From contig NZ_CP024985.1 of the NCBI RefSeq assembly GCF_002803845.1, positions 7,451,501 to 7,515,500 of the forward strand: a stretch of 64,000 bases of DNA, in the 5' to 3' direction. A program made the position numbers and the translations under genes. Each line of letters opens with the position of its first letter. The first letter of the stretch is position 1. Shown here in pieces: positions 53,443-61,655 of the stretch. A model generated the notes under the pieces. It ran no database searches, had not been told where the DNA came from, and worked only from the letters and a program-made list of their open reading frames with translations. This DNA is from Streptomyces lavendulae subsp. lavendulae (GTDB lineage: Bacteria > Actinomycetota > Actinomycetes > Streptomycetales > Streptomycetaceae).

Positions 53443-53697
53443 TCAGGCTCCGGTCATGAGGCTGTTGTTGACGAGGTCGACGAACTCGCGGGGGCTCTTG
53501 CAGCGGTCCGCGTCGGTGGGCAGCGCGCGGCCGCGCCGGTTCTCCAGCTCACCGACGATGCCCAGCAGGCCCAGCGAGTCCAGGCCGTAGTCGTCGAACC
53601 GGGAGTCCGGACGACTCGCCAGCTCGCTGGGGTCGACGGTGATGCCGGCGCTCTTCATGAGCGTCGCCAGCTCTTCCATGGTCAGGCGGTCGGACAT
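53443..53697 (-). CDS. whiE-V: acyl carrier protein (whiE-ORFV-like)
   Basis: This 84-aa ACP carries the phosphopantetheine Ser 41 in GLDSLGLLG, an acidic N-terminal helix and the typical four-helix pattern. It carries malonyl and growing poly-beta-ketone chains to the KS/CLF pair. It sits between the CLF and aromatase genes as in whiE clusters. Confidence 0.95.
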   Translation of the reverse strand: MSDRLTMEELATLMKSAGITVDPSELASRPDSRFDDYGLDSLGLLGIVGELENRRGRALPTDADRCKSPREFVDLVNNSLMTGA

Positions 53698-53773
53698 GGT
53701 GCCTTCTCTCTCTTCCTGCTTCCGGGGGCCGCACCGAACCCTGCGCGGCCCTGACCAGCTGGGGTCCCGATCC

Positions 53774-55027
53774 CTACGCGCGGGATTCGGGCCCCTTGCG
53801 GAGGACGAGTGCCGCGTTCGACCCCATCCGGCCGCGGCTCAGGACGAGCGCGGTCCGTACGGGGGTGACCCGGGCGCTGCCGGTGACCACGTCGAGGTCG
53901 TGGCAGACGTCGAACACGTTCGGGGTCGGCGGCACGACCCCGTGCTCCAGGGCCAGCACGGCCGCGGCCGCGTCGAGGGTGCCGGCCGCGCAGTACGCGC
54001 GTCCGGTCCCCGTCTTGGGGGCGGTCACGGGCACCTTGGAGCCGTGACCGCCGAGCGCGTCGCGGATCGCCCGCGCCTCCGCCGCGTCGGCCTCGGGCGT
54101 GCCCAGGGCGTCCGCGAAGACCACGTCCACCTCCTCGGGCGCCAAGCCCGCCTCCCGCAGCGCACCGCGGATGGCGTGGGCCAGGCCCTCGCCGGAGGAG
54201 TCCGGCGACCGCGTCCCGGTGAAGGTGGCGGCGTGCCCGGCCAGCAGGGCCCGGACCGTCGCGCCCCGCCGCCGGGCGGCCTCCGCGTCCTCGACGACGA
54301 ACATCGCGCCGCCCTCGGCCGGGACGAACCCGCACGCCTTGGCCGTGAAGGGCCGGTAGGCGCGCTCCGGGTCGTCCCAGGTGCTGAGGCCCTCGTAGCC
54401 GAGCTGGCAGACCACCGAGTACGGGGCGAGCGGGGCCTCCGTCGCACCGGCCAGCATGGCCCGGCTGCCCTGCCGGATCCCCCGGGCGGCGTGCGCGAAG
54501 GCGTCCAGCCCGCCCGCCTCGTCGCTCGCGACGACCCCGCACGGGCCCTTGAACCCGCGCCGGATGGAGATCTGGCCGGTGCTGGCCGCGTAGAACCAGG
54601 CGATCGACTGGTACGGCCCCACGTAGCGGGGGCCCTGCCCCCACAGCCGCTGGAGCTCGCGCTGCCCGAACTCGCCGCCGCCCGAGCCGGCCGCCGTGAC
54701 GACGCCCACCGCGTACGGGTCGTCCTCGTAGTCGGCCCGTCCCAGCCGGGCGTGTTCCAGCGCCAGATCGGCGGCGGCCAGCGCGTAGTGGCTGAAGCGG
54801 TCGGTCTGCACGAGGAAGCGTTCCTCGACCAGCGCGCCGGGATCGAAGCCCCGGACCTCGCCGGCGACCCGCACCGGAAGGTGCTCGCAGCCCTGCCGGG
54901 TCACCCTGTCCAGGACGCTGTCGCCCGCCTGCGTCGCCTTCCAGAAGGCGTCCGCGCCGATCCCGTTGGGCGCGACGACCCCGATGCCGGTGATCGCCAC
55001 CGGGGTCCCCGCAGTACGGCTCTTCAC
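53774..55027 (-). CDS. whiE-IV: ketosynthase beta / chain-length factor (whiE-ORFIV-like)
   Basis: This 417-aa KS-fold protein lacks the active-site Cys. The position is SDEAGGLDA (E170 where most chain-length factors have Gln). It heterodimerises with KS-alpha and sets chain length and, through decarboxylation of malonyl-ACP, initiation. GTG 55027 overlaps the KS-alpha stop (GTGA). The Glu instead of Gln is worth noting for priming; I cannot say from sequence how common it is in spore-pigment CLFs. Confidence 0.93.
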   Translation of the reverse strand: MKSRTAGTPVAITGIGVVAPNGIGADAFWKATQAGDSVLDRVTRQGCEHLPVRVAGEVRGFDPGALVEERFLVQTDRFSHYALAAADLALEHARLGRADYEDDPYAVGVVTAAGSGGGEFGQRELQRLWGQGPRYVGPYQSIAWFYAASTGQISIRRGFKGPCGVVASDEAGGLDAFAHAARGIRQGSRAMLAGATEAPLAPYSVVCQLGYEGLSTWDDPERAYRPFTAKACGFVPAEGGAMFVVEDAEAARRRGATVRALLAGHAATFTGTRSPDSSGEGLAHAIRGALREAGLAPEEVDVVFADALGTPEADAAEARAIRDALGGHGSKVPVTAPKTGTGRAYCAAGTLDAAAAVLALEHGVVPPTPNVFDVCHDLDVVTGSARVTPVRTALVLSRGRMGSNAALVLRKGPESRA

Positions 55028-56295
55028 GCGCGTACCTCCTTGGGCTGGGTCAGGACCACGGCGGACTGGAAGCCGCCGAACCCGCTGCCGACCGACAGCA
55101 CGCTGCGCAGGGTGTGGCTGCGGGCGGTGCGCGGCACGTAGTCCAGGTCGCATTCGGGGTCGGGGGTCTCGTAGTTCGCGGTCGGCGGCACCACGTGATG
55201 GGTCATCGCCAGGACGCAGGCCGCGAGTTCGATCGCCCCGATGGCGCCGAGGGAGTGCCCCACCATGGACTTGATGGAGGTCATCGGCGTCTTGTAGGCG
55301 TGGTCCCCGAGCACCCGCTTGACGGCCGCCGTCTCGTGGCGGTCGTTCTGCTTGGTGCCGGAGCCGTGCGCGTTGACGTAGTCGATCTCACCGGAGCCGA
55401 TCCGGGCCTGCGCCAGGGCGGTCTCGATGGCCCGCGCCATTTCCAGGCCCTCGGTGGTCAGCCCGGTCATGTGGTGGGCGTTGCCGAAGGTGGCGTACCC
55501 GCCGATCTCGCAGTAGACGGTCGCGCCCCGGGCCCTGGCGTGCTCCAGCTCCTCCAGGACCAGGACGGCACCGCCCTCGCCGAGGACGAAACCGTCCCGG
55601 TCGGCGTCGAAGGGCCGGGAGGCGTGCGCCGGGTCGTCGTTGTTCGCCGAGGTCGCCTTGATGGCGTCGAAGCAGGCCACGGTGATGGGGGAGACCGGGG
55701 AGTCCGACGCCCCGGCTATGCACACGTCCATCCGGCCCTCCTGGATGGAGTGCACGGCGTAGCCGACGGCGTCGAGCCCGGACGTGCAGCCCGTGGAGAC
55801 GGTCTGCACCGGCCCGCGCGCCCCCGTCTGCTCCGCCACCGCCGAGGCGAGGGTGGCGGGGGTGAACGCGCGGTGCAGGAAGGGGGAGGACAGCCGGTGG
55901 TCCACGTCCCACCAGTCGCCGTGCCGGCTGACATCGACGTAGTCGTGCTCCAGCCGGGTGGTACCCCCGACCGCCGTGCCCAGGGAGACGCCGGTGCGCC
56001 AGGCGCTCTCGTCGTCGAGTTCCAGGCCGGAGTCGGCCACCGCCTCGCGGGCGGCGACCAGGGCGAACTGGATGTACCGGTCCGCGCGGGCCGCCTCGTC
56101 CTCGCTCAGGCCGTGCTCGGACGGGTCGAAATCGACCTCGGCGGCTATCCGGGAGCGGAACCCGGACGGGTCGAAGAGGGTGATGCCACGCGTCGCCGTA
56201 CGGCCGTTGGACAGCAGGTCCCAGAAGGCGGGGGCTCCGATGCCCCCCGGGGCCACGACGCCGACCCCGGTCACGGCCACCCGCCGGCGGGTCAC
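55024..56295 (-). CDS. whiE-III: ketosynthase alpha (whiE-ORFIII-like)
   Basis: This 423-aa beta-ketoacyl synthase has the nucleophile C170 in VSTGCTSGLDA and the two catalytic His (VNAHGSGTKQND and MVGHSLGAIGA), plus the Lys of SIKSMVG. It condenses malonyl units on the ACP with the adjacent CLF to make the aromatic precursor of the grey spore pigment. GTG 56295 overlaps the cupin-gene stop (GTGA). Confidence 0.95.
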   Translation of the reverse strand: MTRRRVAVTGVGVVAPGGIGAPAFWDLLSNGRTATRGITLFDPSGFRSRIAAEVDFDPSEHGLSEDEAARADRYIQFALVAAREAVADSGLELDDESAWRTGVSLGTAVGGTTRLEHDYVDVSRHGDWWDVDHRLSSPFLHRAFTPATLASAVAEQTGARGPVQTVSTGCTSGLDAVGYAVHSIQEGRMDVCIAGASDSPVSPITVACFDAIKATSANNDDPAHASRPFDADRDGFVLGEGGAVLVLEELEHARARGATVYCEIGGYATFGNAHHMTGLTTEGLEMARAIETALAQARIGSGEIDYVNAHGSGTKQNDRHETAAVKRVLGDHAYKTPMTSIKSMVGHSLGAIGAIELAACVLAMTHHVVPPTANYETPDPECDLDYVPRTARSHTLRSVLSVGSGFGGFQSAVVLTQPKEVRA

Positions 56296-56738
56296 GAAAC
56301 CGCTCCCGTGCGCTCCGGCGGACGCTCCGCCCACCCGGAGGCCTCCGGGTTCGGAGCCTCCTCGGTGTCGACGTGGCCCAGTTCCGGGCGCGGGGCGAGC
56401 GGACCCAGGTGGAAGACCATCCGGGCCTCGGTCGAGCCGACGTTGCGGAACCGGTGGCGGGTGTTCAGCGGGACGAGCAGCCCCTGGTCGACGCGCAGCG
56501 GGTGCGGCTCGCCGTCCAGGTCGACTTCGAGGGTCCCGGCGACCACGTACACGAACTCCTCGGAGTACGGGTGGTAGTGCTCGGCGATCGACTCGCCCGG
56601 GGCCATCACCGCCAGTCCCATGAAACCGCTGGTCGAGCCCACCGACGTCGGGGTGAGCACGGCGCGCAGGTCACCTCCGCGCCTGCGGTTGGGCTGGGTC
56701 TCGCTGAGGTCGACGATGCGCGGGTGATGTTTGGTCAT
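56292..56738 (-). CDS. whiE-II: cupin protein (whiE-ORFII / CurC-like)
   Basis: This 148-aa cupin has the first motif AEHYHPYSEEFVYVVAGTLEVDL (two His and a Glu) and the second motif with His (PLNTRHRFRNVG), so a metal site is likely. Homologues (CurC) lie at the same place in spore-pigment clusters; their role, perhaps in cyclisation or modification, is unsettled. It is coupled to KS-alpha by GTGA overlap and follows ORFI by 99 bp. Confidence 0.92.
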   Translation of the reverse strand: MTKHHPRIVDLSETQPNRRRGGDLRAVLTPTSVGSTSGFMGLAVMAPGESIAEHYHPYSEEFVYVVAGTLEVDLDGEPHPLRVDQGLLVPLNTRHRFRNVGSTEARMVFHLGPLAPRPELGHVDTEEAPNPEASGWAERPPERTGAVS

Positions 56739-56837
56739 GCTGGCTTCCTCCTGGCGGATCGGGAGCCCGCGCTGCGCGCGGGCTGCCGGACGGGGTGGCG
56801 GGAACGGGGGACCGGGTGCTGGATGCGGGCGCCCGGA

Positions 56838-57935
56838 TCAGTCCCGCGCCGGAGCGTGCCGGTCGGTGATCGGGGTCATGGGGCGGGGGGCGTCGGACGC
56901 CGTGGTGGGATCCCCGGTGAGCAGGCGCCGCAGCACGGCCGCCCGGCGGGGTCCCTCGATGCCGAAGCCGCCGGCGAAGCGGCCGTCGGCCGGCCCGTGC
57001 ACGTCGATGAGGCGGACCACCACGTCGTCCCGCTGGAAGATGGTGCTGCTCAGCACGGGACTCGTGGGGAGCTTCGCGGCCGTCTCGTCCTGCCGGGCGA
57101 GGAAGCGGGCCACGAGCGGGCCGCAGCCGGGCTTGGCCGGGTAGAAGAGCGCGTGCCGCGTCACCTCCGGCGGCGGCTGCCCCTGCGCCGCCACGTGGTG
57201 CACGGCGGGCAGGGCGGCGCGCATGAAGAACATCCGCGCGGACTCCGGATCGGCCAGGTCCCGGTCCTGCTCCAGGTACGGGTTGATGGCGTGCTCCACG
57301 GCGCGGACCTCGGGCTGTTCCGACACGTGCCGCAGCGCCGCCGTCAGGTCGCCCTCGACCTCCACCGCCCGCACCACCCGGTTGCCGTACATGAACAGGG
57401 AGGTGCGCAGCAGCCGGGTGTGGTCGTCGACGCGGGCCTGCGGGGAGTCGTAGGACGACAGGATCTGCGCGACCTTGTCCTCGCTGCCCGGCTTGACCGT
57501 GAAGGTCAGCGCGTGCCGGACGATCCCCGCGCCGAGCCGGGGGGCGCCCTGGAGCCGGGCCGCCGGCGCCCGCCCGGGGGCCTCGTAGCGCTTTCCGGTC
57601 TCCCGCAGCACGGTGAAGGTCAGCGGGCGCATCGAGCGGGCGCAGGCACCCAGCGGCCGGACCTGCGCCGCGTGCTCCTCGCTGTTCACCCAGGCGAGGT
57701 ACTGCGGGGCGCTCTCCCACTCGCTGGTGATCAGCCACTGCGAGGGGTTGGCGAAGGACTGGCAGAGCTGGTCGCCCAGGTGGCCGGGCACCGACGCGAT
57801 GTCGTGCCGGAGCTGCTCGTAGGCCTCGAAGAAGCGCTGTTGGGCACCCTCGTGGAGGTCCATCAGCAGGACGACCCGGAGCATGGAGCCGTCGAAGGCG
57901 GACTGCGACACCCGTTCGGACAGGGTGGTTGTCAT
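56838..57935 (-). CDS. whiE-I: SchA/CurD-domain protein (whiE-ORFI-like)
   Basis: This 365-aa protein is made of repeated dimeric alpha/beta-barrel-like units (MLRVVLLMDLHEGAQQRFFEAY and HALTFTVKPGSEDKVAQILSSY, plus a third near HALFYPAKPGCGPLVARFLA). It is typical of SchA/CurD proteins, which are found only in spore-pigment PKS clusters. ATG 57935 has GAAGGAG well placed upstream; this is the first gene of the leftward operon. It is divergent from the hydroxylase gene. Confidence 0.93.
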   Translation of the reverse strand: MTTTLSERVSQSAFDGSMLRVVLLMDLHEGAQQRFFEAYEQLRHDIASVPGHLGDQLCQSFANPSQWLITSEWESAPQYLAWVNSEEHAAQVRPLGACARSMRPLTFTVLRETGKRYEAPGRAPAARLQGAPRLGAGIVRHALTFTVKPGSEDKVAQILSSYDSPQARVDDHTRLLRTSLFMYGNRVVRAVEVEGDLTAALRHVSEQPEVRAVEHAINPYLEQDRDLADPESARMFFMRAALPAVHHVAAQGQPPPEVTRHALFYPAKPGCGPLVARFLARQDETAAKLPTSPVLSSTIFQRDDVVVRLIDVHGPADGRFAGGFGIEGPRRAAVLRRLLTGDPTTASDAPRPMTPITDRHAPARD

Positions 57936-58193
57936 CTGCTCACTCCTTCGTGAGTGCACGGGGACCGCCACGTACGCGCTCGTGTGCGTCATCGGCGGCA
58001 ACGGCCCGGAGGGCGGGGGCGGGCGGTGTGGCCGAAAGGGGCTCCCGCTGTCGCTCATCGTCATCCGGCGGGGTACGGATCGCTACATCTCAGGATCAAG
58101 CGGGTGACAAGACGCGACTCGCCCGGGCAAGAACCCTGATCGGGGGCATAAGGCGTCCACTGCCCCCCCACACGAAACAGGAGCCCGCAGCTG
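57936..58193. promoter_or_regulatory. divergent promoter region of the whiE-like cluster
   Basis: In whiE clusters this gap holds two divergent developmental promoters (one dependent on SigF in S. coelicolor). I could not place -10/-35 elements with confidence here. The part nearest the hydroxylase gene (58100-58190) contains a C-run and a possible ribosome site AGGAG (58180-58184) 9 nt before ATG 58194. Confidence 0.5.
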
Positions 58194-59828
58194 ATGGAAG
58201 AGCATGCCGATGTTCGCGTACCGGTCCTCGTCGTGGGCGGCTCCCTCGTGGGCCTGTCCACCTCGCTGTTCCTGAGCCGTCACGGCATCAGGCACCTGCT
58301 GGTCGAGAAGCACGCCGGTACCTCGGTCCACCCCCGCGGCCGGGGGATCAACGCCCGGACGATGGAACTGTTCCGCACGGCCGGCGTCGAACCCGCCATC
58401 CGCAAGGAAGCCTCCGCCCTTGAGGCCAATCAGGGCATCCTGCAGACCCAGTCGTCCCTCGTCGGCGGCGAGCACAAGTGGCTGATCAAGGCCGTCGACC
58501 CGTCCAACGCGCTCAAGAAGTTCAGCCCCACCGGCTGGTGCCTGTGCAGCCAGAACAACATCGAGCCGGTGCTGGCCGCGCAGAGCCGCGCCCAGGGCGC
58601 CGACGTGCGCTTCGCCACCGAACTGATGAGCTTCGACCAGGACGAGACCGGCGTGAGCGCCGTGGTGAAGGACCGGGAGACCGGCGAACACCTCACCGTG
58701 CGCGCCGACTACCTGATCGCCGCCGACGGACCGCGCAGCCCCGTCCGCGAGGCCCTGCGCATCCGCCAGACGGGCAACGGCGAGCTCTTCCACAACGTGA
58801 GCATCGTCTTCCGCTCGGAGCGGCTCGCCGACGTCCTCGGCGACCTGCGCTTCATCGTCTGCTACCTGATGAAGCCGGGCGCCGACGGGGCGCTGCTGCC
58901 GGTGGACAACGAGACCCAGTGGGTCTTCCACGCCCCCTGGCACCCGGAGACGGGCGAGACCCTGGAGGACTTCACCGACGAGCGCTGCGTGGAGCAGATC
59001 CGCGGGGCGATCGGCGTGCCCGACCTGGACGTGGAGATCGGCGGCAAGGCGCCCTGGCACGCGGCCGAAAGGGTCGCGGAGCAGTACCGCGTCGGCCGGG
59101 TGTTCGTGGTGGGCGACGCCGCCCACGAGATGTGCCCGACCGGGGCCTTCGGCTCCAACACCGGCATCCAGGACGCGCACAACCTCGCCTGGAAGGTCGC
59201 CGCGGTCCTCGAAGGCGCCGCCGGACCGGAGCTCCTGCACACCTACGAGCAGGAGCGGCTCCCCGTCGCCCGGGCCACCAGCGAGCGCGCCTCGGCCCGT
59301 TCGGCCGAGCACAGCCACCCCGGGTACGTACCGCCCCCCACCATGGGCGGCGGTCCGGGAAGCGGGGTCCTCACCACCGCGATGGGCTACTGCTATCCCG
59401 AGGGCGCCGTCCTCGGCGGCGACCCGTCCCGGCCGGTCATCCCCGAGACCATGCGGCTCACGGGGGACGTGGGCACCCGCGCCCCGCACATGTGGCTGAC
59501 CCGGGCCGGCGAGCGGATCTCCCTGCTCGACCTCTACGAGCGCTCCTTCGTGCTGCTCAGCGGCGCGGGCACGCCCTGGCGGGAGGCGGCGCGGGAGGTC
59601 GCGCGGCAGACGGGCGTGCGCCTGGACGCCTACGCGATCGGCTCCGGACCGGACGCCGACCTGGTCCAGCCGGACGGCGCCGACTGGGCGGAGCTGCACG
59701 CGCTGGCGGCCGACGGAGCGGTACTGGTGCGCCCGGACGGATTCGTCGCCTGGCGTTCGGAAGGGGCCGTCCGGGACCCGCGGGCCGTCCTGACGGACGC
59801 GCTGACGCGGCTGCTGCGCCGCCGCTGA
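58194..59828 (+). CDS. whiE-VIII: FAD-dependent aromatic hydroxylase (whiE-ORFVIII-like)
   Basis: This 544-aa flavoprotein monooxygenase of the PHBH/pentachlorophenol-hydroxylase type has GGSLVGLSTS (ADP-binding GxGxxG variant), DYLIAADGPRSPVRE (DG motif) and GRVFVVGDAAHEMCPTGAFGSNTGIQDAHNL (GD motif). A C-terminal thioredoxin-like domain follows. It is divergent from the other genes, as in whiE. It hydroxylates the cyclised polyketide to give the pigment. Confidence 0.94.
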   Translation: MEEHADVRVPVLVVGGSLVGLSTSLFLSRHGIRHLLVEKHAGTSVHPRGRGINARTMELFRTAGVEPAIRKEASALEANQGILQTQSSLVGGEHKWLIKAVDPSNALKKFSPTGWCLCSQNNIEPVLAAQSRAQGADVRFATELMSFDQDETGVSAVVKDRETGEHLTVRADYLIAADGPRSPVREALRIRQTGNGELFHNVSIVFRSERLADVLGDLRFIVCYLMKPGADGALLPVDNETQWVFHAPWHPETGETLEDFTDERCVEQIRGAIGVPDLDVEIGGKAPWHAAERVAEQYRVGRVFVVGDAAHEMCPTGAFGSNTGIQDAHNLAWKVAAVLEGAAGPELLHTYEQERLPVARATSERASARSAEHSHPGYVPPPTMGGGPGSGVLTTAMGYCYPEGAVLGGDPSRPVIPETMRLTGDVGTRAPHMWLTRAGERISLLDLYERSFVLLSGAGTPWREAAREVARQTGVRLDAYAIGSGPDADLVQPDGADWAELHALAADGAVLVRPDGFVAWRSEGAVRDPRAVLTDALTRLLRRR

Positions 59829-59844
59829 CACCGCCCGGACCGCC

Positions 59845-60057
59845 CTAGCGGCAGGCCCAGCACCCCGCCCAGCATCCGTGGCCCCCGGGCCGCGGAGGCG
59901 GGCGGCGGTGCGCGGTGCGCGCGGAGCGGTCGCGGGAGGGGTCGGCCCGGCCCGCCGCGAGACAGGCGACCACCACCGTGATCGCGGCCAGTTCCTCGGG
60001 TTCGGCGGTGCCCCGGTGGACCCGGAGCAGGCTCGATATGGCGGAGTCGCTTCGCAT
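59845..60057 (-). CDS. accE: acyl-CoA carboxylase epsilon subunit
   Basis: This 70-aa protein is recognised by VHRGTAEPEELAAITVV, the conserved epsilon-subunit motif. The C-terminal half is Arg/Pro-rich and ends in a Cys/Trp-rich tail. Epsilon subunits activate acyl-CoA carboxylases by joining the beta subunit and the biotin subunit. No alpha or beta gene is adjacent. Its place next to the pigment genes suggests a role in malonyl-CoA supply for pigment synthesis. ATG 60057 is better spaced from GGGAGG than GTG 60063. Confidence 0.75.
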   Translation of the reverse strand: MRSDSAISSLLRVHRGTAEPEELAAITVVVACLAAGRADPSRDRSARTAHRRPPPRPGGHGCWAGCWACR

Positions 60058-60121
60058 CGGCACGGCCTCCCAGCAGGAGAGTTGACCCTCGCCGGGCCGT
60101 CCGGCCCCGACGCTGACGACG

Positions 60122-61045
60122 CTACGAGCCCGCCGGTGGGCTGTCGTGCCGGGAAGCTCCGTCCACAGCCATCCGTGCGACGTGCGGGGGCGGGGCGGGC
60201 GCGGCCCCCGGGCGGCCGAGGAAGATGCCGGCCACCGCCAGGAGCAGCCCGCACAGCTGGCGCGCCGTCAGGCTCTCCCCGGCCACCGCGAGCCCCAGCA
60301 GCACCCCCGTCACCGGATTGAGCAGCCCGAGCAGCCCCACCGTGGCTGCGGGCAGCCGCCGCAGCCCCGCGAACCAGGTGGTGAAGGCGAGGGCCGTCGC
60401 CACCAGGACCGCGTAGCCGAACCCGGCCGCCGCCCGGCCGTCCACCTCCGGCGGCCCGCCCTCCACCGCGACGGCGAACGGAAGCAGCAGGAGCCCGCCG
60501 CCGAGCAGCTGCCAGGAGGCCGAGGCGAGCACCCCGGCGCCGGCGCTCCAGCGTTTGGCCAGGACGTAGCCGAGCGCGGACATCGCCATGGCGACGGCGG
60601 CGGCCAGGACCCCGAGCCCGTCCGCGGGCACGCTGCCGGTGAACAGCATCAGCGCCACCCCGCCCGCCCCCAGCCCCGCCCCGGCCAGGTGCCGGGACCC
60701 CGGCCGCTCGCCCACCAGGGGCCAGGCCACCAGCATCATGGTCAGCGGTCCGGTCGCCATCACGGTGGCGGCCACACTGCTCGGCAGCCGTTGCGCCGCC
60801 ACGTACACGAGGGCGAAGAACCCGCCCATGTTCAGCACGCCCAGCAGGAGCGACTTCCACCACCAGGAGCCGCGCGGCAGCTCGCGGCTCACGGCCAGGA
60901 GCAGCAGCCCGGCGGGCAGGGCGCGCATCGCCGATCCGTAGAGGGGGTGGCCGTCGGGGAGGAACGCGCGGGTGACGTAGTAGTTGGCGCCCCAGGCCAC
61001 CGGGGCTGTCGCCGTCACCAGGGACCAGCGCAGATTCGCTTCCAT
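60122..61045 (-). CDS. EamA/DMT-superfamily transporter
   Basis: This 307-aa protein has ten membrane helices in two five-helix EamA repeats (WGANYYVTRAFLPDG in the first, LGYVLAKRWSAGAG and LNPVTGVLLGLAVAGE in the second), then a short Pro/Ala tail. It likely exports a small metabolite or amino acid. ATG 61045 lies inside a CTTCCATGGAAG palindrome; longer starts at 61066 or 61078 would run into the divergent gene. It is probably repressed by the divergent MarR. Confidence 0.88.
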   Translation of the reverse strand: MEANLRWSLVTATAPVAWGANYYVTRAFLPDGHPLYGSAMRALPAGLLLLAVSRELPRGSWWWKSLLLGVLNMGGFFALVYVAAQRLPSSVAATVMATGPLTMMLVAWPLVGERPGSRHLAGAGLGAGGVALMLFTGSVPADGLGVLAAAVAMAMSALGYVLAKRWSAGAGVLASASWQLLGGGLLLLPFAVAVEGGPPEVDGRAAAGFGYAVLVATALAFTTWFAGLRRLPAATVGLLGLLNPVTGVLLGLAVAGESLTARQLCGLLLAVAGIFLGRPGAAPAPPPHVARMAVDGASRHDSPPAGS

Positions 61046-61071
61046 GGAAGCTACAATACCTTCCATGGAAG
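61039..61071. promoter_or_regulatory. twin palindromes carrying both start codons, with face-to-face promoters
   Basis: CTTCCATGGAAG occurs at 61039-61050 and 61060-61071, identical and 21 bp apart. Each contains the ATG of one divergent gene (transporter at 61045, MarR at 61065). Between them, TACAAT (61052-61057) on the plus strand and TATTGT (61058-61053) on the minus strand are suitable -10 boxes for leaderless transcripts. A MarR dimer on each site would block both promoters. Confidence 0.7.
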
Positions 61072-61640
61072 CAATCAAGAGCGGTCCGCAGGATCACGCC
61101 GCTCCGCAGGATCACGCCGCTCCGCAGGACCACGCCGCTCCGCAGGACCACGTCGCCCGCATCCAGGCGGAATGGGCCCGTGAGCGCCCCGACCTGGACG
61201 TGGCCCCGCAGGCGGTGATCGGCCGGCTGCACCGCCTCGGCCTGCTGCTGACCGAACGGCTCACCCCCGTCTACCGGCGCCACGGCCTGGGCGAGGGCGA
61301 GTTCGACGTTCTCGCCGCCCTGCGCCGGGCGGGTGAGCCCTTCGAGCGGGCGCCCGGCGAGCTGGCCGCCCACACGATGGTCACCACGGGTGCGATGACC
61401 AAGCGGATCGACCGGCTGGAGCGGGACGGGCTGGTCACCCGCCGCCGGTCGGCCGCCGACGGCCGCGGCCGCGTGGTCGCCCTCACCCCGGCGGGCCGCG
61501 AGGTGATCGACCGCGCCTTCGCCGACCACATCCGCAACGAGCACGCCCTCCTCGACGCGCTGAGCCCCGCCGAGGCCGCCGGCCTGGAGGCGCTCCTCAC
61601 CGCCTGGCTCGCCCGGGTGGAGCCGCCCGCGGAGTCCTGA
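61065..61640 (+). CDS. MarR-family regulator with N-terminal repeat
   Basis: The protein has 191 aa. The N-terminal 35 residues contain a QDHAAP repeat (x3.5), not part of the MarR fold. From about residue 40 a normal MarR domain follows: dimer helices, LGEGEFDVLAALRRAG, recognition helix TMVTTGAMTKRIDRLERDGLV and wing RRRSAADGRGRVV. It is divergent from the transporter and shares the operator pair. Without the repeat the protein would start near residue 28, but no good start is there. Confidence 0.88.
   Translation: MEAIKSGPQDHAAPQDHAAPQDHAAPQDHVARIQAEWARERPDLDVAPQAVIGRLHRLGLLLTERLTPVYRRHGLGEGEFDVLAALRRAGEPFERAPGELAAHTMVTTGAMTKRIDRLERDGLVTRRRSAADGRGRVVALTPAGREVIDRAFADHIRNEHALLDALSPAEAAGLEALLTAWLARVEPPAES
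61089..61160 (+). repeat. 18-bp in-frame tandem repeat in the MarR gene
   Basis: The unit CAGGAYCACGCCGCTCCG encodes Gln-Asp-His-Ala-Ala-Pro, about 3.5 copies, with only GAT/GAC changes between copies. Such near-perfect DNA copies suggest recent slippage; copy number may vary between strains. Confidence 0.85.
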
Positions 61641-61655
61641 GCGGCGGCCGGTGCG

